Shown: positions 22,376-33,379 of the stretch, in pieces | How positions within the stretch are numbered: the first letter of the stretch is position 1 | How the letters are laid out: each line of letters begins with the position of its first letter | NCBI GenBank assembly: GCA_947652605.1 | Contig: OX393576.1 | Location: 48,584,966-48,648,965 of the forward strand | Origin: Elmis aenea | Lineage: Eukaryota; Arthropoda; Insecta; Coleoptera; Elmidae | Length of the DNA: 64,000 nt | Direction of reading: 5' to 3' | Position numbers and translations under genes: made by a program | The notes under the pieces: generated by a model | Seen by the model: only the letters and a program-made list of their open reading frames with translations | Told to the model about the DNA's origin: nothing | Database searches by the model: none

Positions 22376-23870
22376 TGTTGTCTGTAATGTTTACCATTCA
22401 AGTAATAAAACAAAGAGACATAATTATTTGCCCGAAATATAAATCTGTTCAGTAAATTCTTGAGCAATTAATTTTATAATTTAGATGTTTGTTTACGGCT
22501 TCAGAGCTTTGAAGTTATTACGCAGTAAAACGGAATACAGACTACTAAATTTAAACACTGTAGGCCAATATTTATGAACGGATAATCAAACGTATTAATT
22601 TTACAGAAGCTTGTTTAATAGCAGACAATTCTACAACATAAATTTCAAATTTTAATGGACTCATGTACACAAATAATACCGCCATAAATTCTTATAATTC
22701 TTTTAACGTGTATTATAAATAATAAATCTTTCATATCTTAATATATTGCGTTGTTAACGACCTCGAAGCAGCTGAGAATGACCTCATGTGCTTGGCAGCG
22801 AAATTTATTAAATCCTGAAAATATTAAGACACGAAAACAAATTAATTTATCTTATGCGATGCACTCTTACAGATTGGATATGTGTTTTCTCAAAAATTGT
22901 TTAAGTGAAATTTGATGCTTTCCTAACATTGCGAAACAAGAACAAAACCTCAACAACTCTGTTATCTGTACAGAAAGATACATGAAACAAAGCCGGCTGG
23001 TTTTAAATCTTTTATATGACTTTCATAACTGCTTTTATTATAAGATTACTCGCTTGCGGTTGAAATAATAAATTTGTACGTTGGAACATATATTTTAAAT
23101 ATTATCTACACGAAGATCTATATATTATGTTACACTTTAAAACTGTACATACACAGCTGGCACCTAATTTCTCAAACACATTAATTTATTTCCCGAAAAA
23201 GTGCCGGTTAATCTAAAATTTGATAATATTTCTTGACAAATACCTTACTTTGTTTTAAATGAATTGGTTCAGTAGCAAAATATCCGTGGAATTTTCCTTG
23301 GTTGGTGCATGACAAATTGATATATGGGTTTGTATATAGTAAAATAGCAAACATACTGTTTGCAACAGTTTTCAAATGTCGAGTTACATAAACTTTAGAA
23401 ATAAATAACAGTGTTATAACGCAAAAATGTATAAATTATGACAACACGTAAATAATACATTAGAGCAACAAAAAAAACAAAGAAGTGATAAAAGGTTTTC
23501 GTTAAAAACCTGATGAAAAGACGAAACGTCGTGATATAAAAACTCCAATTACGCATATAAAGTATAGGTACATATTGTCTAAAAAAAAAACCAATGTGAC
23601 AAGTTTTAAATACACCAATGCAACATGTCATTGGAAAAAATTAAAAATAAACTTAACTCTGAAGTGGTCGCGCCCCTTATTTTACACGAACGGGCGCGCT
23701 GCGTACTTTGTCCATAGCATCTTTTGCAACGAGTAACTCTTCTGTTTTATAGTATTATGGGTTTATTTATAATTAAAATGGTTTTTTGTTTTACAAATAC
23801 GATGTATTATGATATTTCTTCATAAAACAAATTAAGTATATTCCATAATAATTAATTTTTTTTTCTTAAA
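22376..23870. other. AT-rich DNA, nothing recognised
   Basis: Only a 78-codon hydrophobic minus-strand ORF (23395-23631) is present, probably chance. A short GC-rich patch GCGCGCCC/GGGCGCGC-like near 23670-23700 has no assigned role. Confidence 0.3.
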
Positions 23871-24177
23871 TCTATATATACAAAAGAGCTTGTTTGTGTG
23901 TTTGTTTGTTCGCTATAGAATCCTAGGTCCGTTGGCCAATCGGGACCAAATTTTGCACAGTTACTATTTAGGACCTAACGGATCAAACGTCGTATAAAGA
24001 ACGTCCAAAAATGCCCGGGAACGGCCGGAAACGTCCGCCGAGCGCGAGCGCGGAGCGCTAGCAGTCTGTAATTGAACGTCTGAGAACGTCCACCGGGAGC
24101 GAGCGCGGAGCGCGAGTAGTCTGTGATTGATAAAAGAGAATTGTTATCACCCGTGCAACGCCGGGTAAATCGCCTAG
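23871..24177 (+). mobile_element. non-autonomous Helitron, 307 bp
   Basis: The element starts TCTATATATACAAAAGAGC directly after an A and ends CTAG directly before a T. This gives the A|TC…CTRR|T arrangement of Helitrons, with no target duplication and no terminal inverted repeats. Just inside the 3' end is the expected hairpin, ACCCG-TGCAACGC-CGGGT (24149-24166), about 8 bases before CTAG. The middle carries two diverged tandem units of about 60 bp with GAGCGCGGAGCGC and GTCTGTRATTGA motifs. It encodes nothing; movement would need a Rep/helicase from elsewhere. Confidence 0.85.
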
Positions 24178-24649
24178 TATTCTATATTTGAACACACAAA
24201 GCTAAACAATAGTTGTGAAATTTCCTTTATTTATCTGAATTACATTCTTCAGCACTGATAAATACATCTGGTTATAACATGATTTTTTCAAGAAAATTTA
24301 TTTTAAGAATTACATTTAATTGTTGCGTCCACATTATCTTCCTTCAGACTTGCAGTGATAAAGAGTTATTATTAGCTCACTAAAGATCTTTTAGTTACGA
24401 AAACGTTCTCAATTAAAAGTCAAAATGACACCGAATGAACACACACAATGTTTTACGATTAGATGTAGACACAAAGTTTATTTTTTTGCCACCTGCCATG
24501 AGCCCCAATTGGAACTTTTTTATAAAAACCTATATTTGATTGCCGGATGTGTTTTATTTCGTTAAATTGATGAACCTACTAGTGCTATTTTTCAATAAAA
24601 AAGAAGACAAAAGTCGTAGAAAAAACGAAAAAAATTTGGCAGGTAATAG
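24178..24649. other. AT-rich spacer
   Basis: No gene or repeat end was recognised. Confidence 0.3.
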
Positions 24650-24868
24650 ATTGAGCCCTCTATTGTTTCAAACTCTGCCGATTCTTCATTCTCGGTTCTT
24701 ACAATATTAACCGCTTTTTCATACATCGCTTTTATAGTGTCGATTATTTCTATTTCCATTCCCTTCCTTCGTAGGCCCCTCCATACGCCCCTTCGTTTGA
24801 TTCCATCAAATGCTTTTTCCAAGTCTATTAAACATAAAAGTATTTCCTCTTTTTGGTAGACAGAGTTA
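24650..24868 (-). pseudogene. LINE reverse transcriptase fragment (same family as 21187-22375)
   Basis: The minus strand reads LCLIDLEKAFDGIKRRGVWR, then GMEIEIIDTIKAMYEKAVNI and VRTENEESAEFETIEG. This corresponds closely to LCFIDLEKAFDKIKRKDGWS…IKAMYEKTVYIVRT in the larger copy. The match stops just after FETIEG, before the RQGCVLSP-type motif, and the 5' side is also cut, so only about 70 codons remain. The two copies differ at many residues, so they are separate insertions. Confidence 0.8.
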
Positions 24869-24906
24869 CCACATTCAAATTCACACCATTGGTGTAGCCT
24901 GCTTAA

Positions 24907-25944
24907 GAGGGACTAACAACGAAAAAAATTCGTTAGTTTCTGTTCGGAACGAAAACGGAAGATATCGTTTTCGTTCTTCTCGTTCCCACCCAAAAAAATC
25001 CTTTTTTGTTTTCGTGCACCGAAATAATAACGGTTAAAACCGGTTTTACAGTTATTTTTTGTCGTCAAAAAATCGAGGACTCCAATTTTTTTCCAATTCA
25101 ATACAACTCTCTGTTAATACGATAACAATATTTGCGTGTCCACTAAATTATAAACAATGACGATGGGTTTTGACGCTCACGGACAGCATATTTTAGACTG
25201 GTGAACCGCCGCCATATTAAATTTACCAAATTGTTAAACACATTAACATTTAACCATTTATTAAGTATAACACCCGTAAGGTGCAAAAGTACAACTTGCT
25301 TAGTTTAAATTTTACACACGATTTTTATCTAAAAGTATAAAAATATAGCAGTGCTGTTTTAAATTTGTTTTTGTAGGTACTTAAAATCTAAGGATTTGAA
25401 TTATATTAGATCCTGCTGCAATTATTCAAAAAGACAAAAGAATTCATTCAAGTGCATAATTTACTAAATGTTTCCATGAATGTTATGAATTAAAAAAAGA
25501 TATTAGAAAAAAACTTATATTAACTTTAAACGCAAATAAAACATACACATTAATAATATATATCCAATCAAGTGTATAGATAGAGAATATCTGTACCTAC
25601 CTACCGTTACTTGTGTTACACGAAATTTAAAGTACAAATAATAAAGTTGTTAATACATATGAATTTATATGAAGAAAAGTGAAGCTCACTTATTTCAAGT
25701 AAAATTTTTTACTTACTCGTGGAACCTTCCCAGCATAGAAGGTAAATTCGTGTTTAACAAATAAAATTTAAATAGTGATAAAACCGGTTAAACCGGTTAA
25801 AAACGGTTAAAACCGGTTTTGGAAAATATTTATTTGTTTTTCGTTCTTGAACGAAAAATAATAATTTCGTTTTCGTTTTCGTTCTTAAAAAAAATCGGTC
25901 ACATTCGTTTAACGTTTTCGTTTACGTTTCGTTCTCAGTCCCTG
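24907..25944. mobile_element. hAT-like element of the CAGGGACT family, 1.04 kb
   Basis: The left end GAGGGACTAACAACGAAAAA and the inverted right end CAGGGACTGAGAACGAAACG match. Both arms continue with blocks of TTCGTTTTCGTT and with AACCGGTT/AACGGTTAAAACCGG motifs near 25030 and 25780-25825. The interior is AT-rich without coding sequence. The flanking octamers CTGCTTAA and TTACGTAA agree at only five positions, so the duplication is unproven. A solo end is found at 13580-13754. Confidence 0.65.
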
Positions 25945-28146
25945 TTACGTAATACCTTTTCCAGCGCGCTCGTCTGAGGGTTTAAAATCCATCAATTTTT
26001 AAGGAAATTATCATTGCTCTGGAAATTATAGCACAAAATTGAAACACAATATTTTAAATTATAAATATTTGTGGCTCTCACAAAAATTACAAATTTTGTA
26101 TGGGTAAAATAATGTACCTAATATTCATAAATAGTTTATTAAAACGTCAAAATTATAAAACTGAGCTATAGAATTACCTTTTAAAATATTTTAGAAGCAG
26201 CAGCAAAAAAAAAATAAATAAAGTGGTGCATATAAAATATTAAATAATTTGTTTTCATAACCTGACAAAATAATTATATTTCCTTGATTTAAAAAATACA
26301 TTTAGACTGTCTTTTAGTGTTTTTAATGTTTGTGTCAAGATTTGGATAAAATAAACAAAAGCTTAGTAAACGATTCAAATTTGGCGCATAAAAGTACTAA
26401 ACAAATTGATGATGCACAATACACTAAAAGTTCTTTAATGAGCTACGTCAACAAATACCTGTAGAAATTAGCTTTGCAATAGTTGTTTTATGTTTTTGGT
26501 ATCACTAAATGTTAAAGAACGAACGAAAAAATTATTTTATTTCCTTTTTTCTCCAATAAGTAGTGAATTAGGATAAAGGCCAAATTATTGTTTTTTAAAT
26601 TATAAGTATGGAATTTAGTTAACAATTTTCATGTAATTGACTGATTGTAAAATAATAAGGATATTAATAATGGTACCTACATTATTTAAAAAACAATCTG
26701 TTGAAGTGCATCGACGACTCCCTTTTAAATATTTTAATTTTTAATAAATCATTCGTCCTAAACGTAAATCACGGAATTATTGTGGATAGGTACTGTATTT
26801 TGCACTCGGTGTATTAAAACATTTTAAAAACATGTATTTAGCTTTGTTGGCTGAATAAATTATAGTTTATCTGCATGATGTAATAATGCAATGTTCAAAA
26901 CAATCAATTTGAAAATCGCATCACATAAATACAAATGATCCTCATTTGTTTGTGTCAAATATAAAAAAGATAAATGTGGCAATTTAAGTGGTTATATCTC
27001 CCCCTTTGCAATCAATTATGAAATATGCGAGAACATAAAAATGTATTTTATGTGGAAAGAATTTCCAGGGGTTCTTTGAAACTTTCCGATTTTTTCGATA
27101 CAAGAAAGCGCCAGTAAGCTTGTTGAAAATCTATCAATTTCTATGTGATACAAAATCCCCTTTATAACTGGTGGCAGAGATTGTGTCTCATCCCTGCCTT
27201 TACAAAGTAATTTAAATAAACTGCAAATAGGGATATCAGCGATTTGATGGCATGTATCAGGCGAAAAGAACATTTAAGCGAGAATAGAGAATTTAGCTGT
27301 GTGTATATGTTGCGTAGTTGTCGGCGCCCCGCTGGTCACGTAGAGTTCACCCAGCGGGAACCAACTCACTGCTTGTCATTTAACCACCCTCGCTCTATTC
27401 GAACTCGTCCCGCCCAACCTGTCATGCTAACATGTGCTAATTACTGTTACATTATTGGATTTTCAAAATATGACTGACACTGACGACTGACAAGGGACAG
27501 ATGTTAAGTCCACTCAGGTTTTTGTTGTGTTACGGTCGAGAGCTTTAGTTGTTTTATATGGTGTTAACATAGTTATGACAGCTAGGGAAGTTTGTCACAA
27601 AAATGATAACACACTTGGTTTAATTTAATGAGGTATTATAAAAACCCAAGCAATTATTTTAGAGTTAATGAGACGACCACTTCGAAAAATAACAATGTAC
27701 ATACATTTTACATCCTTAAATGTTAAATAGGCACACTGAGGTTTTCAGAATCTTTCAACAAATTACTTTAATTTTAATAGAAATAAATAGTTTATAGAAA
27801 TATGCCAGCTTAGGATATACCGATTATCAGTAGATAATTTTTAATTTATTTTGCCAATCAATCTGTTGCAAGGTTTGGGCGATTAATCGGCTCTCATTTA
27901 CATTAACTTATCGCGTTTTGCCCATAGAATGAACTATAGCAATATATTGGCTGCCAATTTGTCTATGGTTTGATACAAAAGCAAACAAAATTAAGCAATA
28001 CATTTGATTAAAAAAAAAACATACTTTTTGGACCCCTGCAAACAAGGAAATAATTTTGGAACAAAAGAAAAATTAAATATAAGTAGTTAGTCTTTTTCAT
28101 TTCTTTTAACCCTAATTCCATACTCCTAATATTATGTAATTAATTT
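25945..28146. other. single-copy AT-rich DNA with one GC-balanced patch
   Basis: No gene was recognised. At about 27290-27480 the text becomes GC-balanced and contains CCCGCTGG…CCAGCGGG (27325-27358), able to form a small hairpin; ORFs 27016-27273 (minus) and 27244-27477 (plus) flank and cross it without resembling known proteins. Confidence 0.3.
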
Positions 28147-28866
28147 ATAATAATAATAATTAATTAGCTCTACTGGCCAAGCTGGCCCATGGCTTTAGTG
28201 CTAGTTTTACTCCATTCCTTTTTATTCTTTGTCAGTTTATTATTTCATTTTTTAGCTACCAGTTCCTTTAGATCTTTTTTCACCGTTTCTGACCATTTAG
28301 TTCGGAGTCTTTCCCTCGGTCTTCTTTTCAATACTCTTCCCTTGAGCACTTATTTTGTTATTCCTTTCTCCGGAAATCTTGATACAAGTCCCAACCACCT
28401 CATTCGTTGCGTCTTTACTACATTAATTATATTTGGTTGACCATAATTATAATTATTTTAGTTTCTCATTTATTCTTCTTCTCCAAAATTTTTCCTTTCC
28501 TTTCCTCCCTCCAAATATTTTTTGCAATACCTTCCTTTTTCAGACCTGTAACGTTTTTCCTTATTTTTAATTCATTGTTCACATCTGATCTCCATACGTA
28601 ACTATTGGTCTTGTAATAGTTTTGTAGATATTAATTTTTACAGTTCTTGAGATTTTCTTTTAACTAATTATATGACCCAATGCTACTAGACATTTCAGGT
28701 TTTTGATAATTCTTTCTTGTATCTCAGCTTCCTCTCCATTGTCTGATAAGGTGACTCCCAAATAGTTCAATTTATCTACTCTATCAAATTTATCTTGAGT
28801 TTCATCCTCCATAACCAGCTCAAATTTAATGTTTCGTGTCCTGCTTGGCTGCTCATCCAGTTTCAT
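28147..28866 (-). pseudogene. LINE ORF2 C-terminal remnant
   Basis: On the minus strand the first piece reads FDRVDKLNYLGVTLSDNGEE and AEIQERIIKNLKCLVALGHI. After stops and shifts there follow IYKTITRPIVTYG, KRKVLQKIFGGRKG, then KTQRMRWLGLVSRFPEKGIT and RRPRERLRTKWSETVKKDL. This is the usual order of the region after the reverse transcriptase core in RTE/CR1-like LINEs. The 3' end abuts a (TAA)n tract at 28147-28166. It is truncated before the RT motifs and broken in several frames. Confidence 0.75.
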
Positions 28867-29726
28867 TATTTCGTTTTCTTTTCATTTTTTGTTTAGTTCT
28901 TACACTTTTGCTCTTACTTTTTTTAAAATGTCAAATAAGGTTTTTACACGAAGTCCCATTGCAATTTTTAAAATGACTTTTAGAGTTTTAGATTAACATG
29001 CAAATATTATGATTTATTATTGCATTGCAGATTTTGGTTTCGTATTGATTTGAATATCAATTGATTTAGCAGGCGTAATTTATTAGCTTTTCTGGAAATT
29101 AAATTAATGCATGTAATTATAGAAATCAGTTGGTAATAACAGGTAGATAAACATGTAACTAATTAGTGGGTATTATGAAATCAGTCAGCATTTGCGAATC
29201 GTAAATATTAATAAGGTTACACCTCATAAATGAGATAATTATACATTTTTATAACGTTCGACATCGTAGGTAATTATTTAATTTAAAAAATTGCTGATAA
29301 ATATTATTTATATATAAAACTAAGTAAATTAATAATATTAAGTCGCAATGCATAATAATTTGCCTCTTATTAAAAAAAATGTATTGAATATGAATTTTAC
29401 TTGTATAACGCATTTGGACATTTTCGAAATGTTAACCGCATTGATTTTTAAACCTTGTATGATAACTTTCATTAAAATTTTGTTTGGTTTACTCATTTAG
29501 TTTAAAGATGAGAGTAATTATGATTTTTTTCATATACCTATGCAATACTACTTTTAACTCACATTTATTTTATTGTTTACCGCACACCACACGAAATTTT
29601 CGCCAACAACAGTACACGCTCCAGTTGTCAACTGTCATGGAACACTAATACGGTACAAGTTTTGACATCTGTTATTAGGATGCGAAAATTGAAAAACCGA
29701 GGCAGCTCTCCCAGAATTACGTTTAC
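28867..29726. other. AT-rich DNA, nothing recognised
   Basis: No ORF or repeat end was supported. Confidence 0.3.
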
Positions 29727-29863
29727 AAATATTTAAACGCAAAACATAATGCAAACACAGTCATGGTTCTCCTGGACTGATTTACTCTGACTGAATATGC
29801 AGACGTGTCCAAGTTTATCACTCCAAAATGGCTCCATATGCAGCCGCTGTGAGCGAATGTGTA
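29727..29863 (+). repeat. dispersed repeat, copy 2
   Basis: This segment matches 7110-7262 around TTTACTCTGACTG and TATGCAGCCGCTGT. It lies directly upstream of the transposase remnant that follows and may be part of the same element. Confidence 0.65.
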
Positions 29864-29867
29864 ATGA

Positions 29868-31005
29868 GGAATTGAGGAACAATATAGGGCAATGCTTCAG
29901 AATTGTTTAATGCCACAGCTAATGAAAGAAGGCGTCAACAACATCTGGTTCCAACAGGATGGCGCAACAGCACACACAGCAAAAAAAATATGCAAATTTT
30001 GAGTCAACTTTTTCCAAATCAATTGATTCCTCCTTTGTCAGACTTAAGCGCACTAGACTTCTTTCTGTGGAGCTTCCTACAGGGTATGTCAACGGGTGGC
30101 GGTAAATTGCTCGAATACAATTGCTCGAAGGTAAATTGCTCGAATACAATTGCTCGAAATGCAATTGCTCGAATGGGAAATTGCTCGAAAGGTAAATTGC
30201 TTGAATGACAATTGCTCGAAAGACAAATTGCTCGAAAAAATTAAAAAATATTACATTTTTATAAATACAAAATATTTTATTTGTCAATAATATGTACATA
30301 ACATTTACTTCTGTTTTTCTTATTTCAAATATATAAGGGGATGTTGTTATTTTTAATAATGCGCAAGTTACAAAAGTTTTTTTTTTTTAAATTAACATAG
30401 GCTGTGAAAACAAAAAACCAACAAGGTGTAAAACCTTTTAAAACTCATTTGCTACATGACGAAGGTTTCTTACTTGTTGTTGAGATAAGCATTAAGAATA
30501 GTTGAACATAAGATAACAACAATGTAGTCAGAATGAACAGTTATGTGGTATATAATATTTTCAAATATTTAAAGTGTTTATCACAACAAAAAATTGAATA
30601 AGTGTATATGTATTTGTAAATAAATTTAAATACATTTATCTAAGTGTAAACAAATGTAAACAGCTATTCTAGTACATTTAATTATTTTGTATTCATAAAA
30701 ATGTAATATTTTTTCATTTTTTCGAGCAATTTGTCTTTCGAGCAATTGTCATTCGAGCAATTTACCTTTCGAGCAATTTCCCATTCGAGCAATTGTATTT
30801 CGAGCAATTGTATTCGAGCAATTTACCTTCGAGCAATTGTATTCGAGCAATTTACCTTCGAGCAATTGTATTCGAGCAATTTACACCAAACCATGTCAAC
30901 AAGCCACAAAATTTACAGCAGTTGAAAGCAAATATTTAAGCCGAATGCATTGATATCACAGGAAAAGCTGAGAAAGACAATGGAAAACTGCGTATAAGAT
31001 AATGG
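29868..31005 (+). pseudogene. mariner-like transposase remnant, split by a foldback insertion
   Basis: The plus strand reads EEQYRAMLQNCLMPQLMKEG then VNNIWFQQDGATAHTAKK. In a second frame it continues ILSQLFPNQLIPPLSDLSAL and DFFLWSFLQG. These are the pattern of insect mariner-like DDE transposases around the catalytic QQDGA..H and the later PP.SPDL..LDFFLWG. Text is missing between the second and third pieces. The gene is then interrupted by the element at 30096-30892. Beyond it comes GYVNKPQNLQQLKANI, a stop, AECIDIT and, in another frame, QEKLRKTMENCV with a stop, which fits the C-terminal end. The N-terminal third is absent. The coordinates include the inserted element. Confidence 0.8.
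30096..30892. mobile_element. foldback element with TTGCTCGAA-array arms
   Basis: The left arm (30096-30236) is an array of nine TTGCTCGAA units (one reads TTGCTTGAA) separated by 4-8 bp such as TACAA or GGTAAA. The right arm (30721-30892) has eleven inverted units, TTCGAGCAA, with mirrored spacers. Outermost, GGGTGGCGGTAAATTGCTCG is mirrored at the right end. The octamer ATGTCAAC occurs on both sides (30088-30095 and 30893-30900), an exact 8-bp target duplication. The core (about 30300-30600) resembles the centre of the palindromic element at 642-1866. There is no coding sequence; the Ser/Asn-rich ORFs across the arms come from the repeats. Confidence 0.9.
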
Positions 31006-32338
31006 CTTGCATTTTGCATTTACTTGACATAATTTTTCACGCATTATTTTAAACAAAAACCAAACAATCATCTCTTATTTCCAACTGTACTTTCTATTTA
31101 TTGCATTTCGTTCATAACTTAGATCAAAAATATGCTTTAAACGGAATTTAAACTCAACCTGTATTTTAGGTACACGCACGTGTGAAAAAAGCAATAATTA
31201 TTAATGACCACACCAGCTAGTTCTTAATTTATATTTGGCAAGTTATACCTAATTGGACAATATTTAGTTGCTCTTTGTGTGCCTAATCCAGAGCACACTG
31301 TTCAACAGGAACGTTTCTGACAAATTGAGTTTGATGCTCTCTCCTGGCGGCGGGTAAAATCCTATAATTTGGTATTCCTGTCACAGTTGACTTAATTAAA
31401 CACAACCTTCATTGGCAGCCACACATACCGTTTACAATTGCAGCTAGTTTATTTCCCCTCTGCGCTTGTTCGCGTGATTACTAAAATTTACGACTTTATT
31501 TGACGGTGTCGACAAGATATTTAATTAGGAGATCGATGTAGGTGCGGGCAGTGTGGTCGGGTGCGGCCGAGTCAACACGCCGGTAATTAAGGCGACACAA
31601 GATGAGACATTCGGCCGCCAAACAAGCGTGTTTCCGCTTATCCCCAACCTTCACGTAATTTATTGCGGGGAAACGGTTCGCAATCAGATTGCCCGCATAA
31701 ATCTCCACAGCCACCTTATTGATACGACAACCGCACTAGGGACTCGTAGTCAATGTAGTAGATCGAACACGGTCAGTAGATATATCTTCGAAACATTTTT
31801 AAACCTTTCAGTGTTTGATTCATTCGCTTTACAATTTTTCCACTAAAATAATATTCACTAAATCGGTTAAAAAATTTGTTATTTTTTGCAGCAGAAAATT
31901 TTAATAACATGTAATAAACCGACACTTACAAATCGAACAGAAAGCAGGTTTTAAAGTGGAAAGACCATGCATCGACAATATTTTCAATCTTAACCAAGTT
32001 ACCAAAAAAAATTGCAACCAATAGAAAAACTTTTCTTCCATTTGCCAATCTTACAAGGGCCTACGATAACACTTCAACCCAAAAAACTATGGTAGGTGTG
32101 AGAAAAAACATCAATTAACATGACAGTGATAAAACCAATAAAATATTAACGCTTAGTCACAAATCACACTCTATGGTCAAATGTCAAAAAGCTTCACAGT
32201 AAAAGGTTTTAGACAGGAATTATGCGTTTCACCAACGCTCTGTAAGATATACCTAAATGAAGCTTTAAGACCCGATTGCACAAAGCAATGCTGGTGTAAA
32301 ATACAAGTTAATCGCTAAAACTAGGCAATATCAGCGCC
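31006..32338. other. single-copy DNA with GC-balanced island
   Basis: Between about 31200 and 31760 the sequence is complex and balanced, with TTTAATTAGG and TTTACGACTTTATTTGACGG-type text that could hold homeodomain sites. ORFs 31496-31714 (minus) and 31553-31846 (plus) overlap on opposite strands and resemble nothing known. No repeat ends were seen. Regulatory DNA or an exon is possible. Confidence 0.3.
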
Positions 32339-33265
32339 CACTTTTTCTTCTTCTTCTTAACGCGTCTATCCGTTGCCGGATGTTAGCTGTCCACAACGAG
32401 ATTTTAATTTTGTTAGCAGCCTTACAGAATAATTCCGTGGTTGTATTGTTGTACCTAGTTCTCAGATGCTTCAACCACGAGATCCTTCTCCGTCCCGGAC
32501 CCCTCTTGCCATCTATCTTCCCCTGAAGTATCAGTTGCAATAGTCTGTACTTTTCTGGATGTTTCATTATGTGACCCACGTACTCCAGCTAGCTTTCTCA
32601 TTTTAACAGTATTCACAACTTCAGCCTTTACTTTTAATCTCCTTAGGACCCATTCCTTGGTGACATGGTCCTTTCAATGGATTCTAAGTATGTATCTGTA
32701 AGTCCATATCTCGAACGCATTTAGTTTTTTCGTTGTGGCCTCCGTTAATGTCCAAGATTCTCCTCCGTAGAGAAGCACCGAAAAAAACAGCACTTCACCA
32801 ATCTAAGCTTAAGTTGGAGACTCATTGTCAGACTGTGGTTCTTTATAACTGCATTTATTTGACGAAATACTGCTCTGGCATTTTCTATTCGGCATATTGT
32901 TTCAGCCGAATGGTCCCATTGTGCATTCAGTAAACTTCCCAAGTGATGGGTGAATGTTTCTACTTTTGCTATTTCTACATTGTGTAGGAGAAGCCTTCCC
33001 GGGTTTAATAGGATGTTTTTATTAATGACCATGCATTTAGTCTTTTTGACATTTAGTTTGAGGCCATGTCGTTTGCTGGCTTCTGTTATGCTATTCAAGA
33101 GCATGCTGTCGCAATCCTTCCATGGAGCTTGCAAATATGACCGTTTCGTCAGCATATCATATGTTGTCCATAAGTTTTCCATTGCTCGACCTCGTACAAA
33201 GCTTCTTGGAATTTTTTTTTTTCGTAATACTGATTGAATAACATAGGCGATATCACACATCACAC
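32339..33265 (-). pseudogene. LINE ORF2 3' part, 5'-truncated
   Basis: The minus strand begins with a damaged RT palm: YADETVIFAS (family YADDT) followed by LLNSITEASKRHGLKLNVKK and TKCMVINK. Next come HLGSLLNAQWDHSAETICRI and RQINAVIKNHSLTMSLQLKL. After a broken stretch the C-terminus reads GHIMKHPEKYRLLQLILQGK and GKRGPGRRRISWLKHLRTRY. This order is that of an RTE/CR1-like LINE family common in insects. The two open pieces are 33263-32745 and 32579-32331. A tract of AAG repeats (plus-strand TTCTTCTTCTTCTT at about 32345) marks the 3' end. Confidence 0.8.
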
Positions 33266-33379
33266 CTACTATACTGCGATTTTTCCTAGTTTTAGGGTTA
33301 ACGTGATTTAATCCCGGGGTTAATCACAGGTTTAGCTTTTATGCAGTCGGGCTTACAAGAATTGAATCGCAAGCGCTAA

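Noticed and set aside
28189..28601. Plus-strand hydrophobic ORFs (28189-28440 and 28407-28601)
   Set aside because: They are the antisense of the LINE remnant on the minus strand, whose motifs fit a known family order.
30096..30892. CRISPR-like array of short regular repeats
   Set aside because: The repeat unit is 9 bp with 4-8 bp spacers, arranged as two inverted arrays with a target duplication, in eukaryotic DNA. That is a foldback transposon, not CRISPR.
29903..30925. ORFs rich in repeated SSN/FEQ/LLEYNCS peptides
   Set aside because: They are translations of the TTGCTCGAA arrays, not proteins; the real coding remnant is the transposase in other frames.
32733..33237. Plus-strand ORFs 32733-32933 and 32950-33237
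   Set aside because: They are the antisense of the minus-strand LINE 32339-33265.
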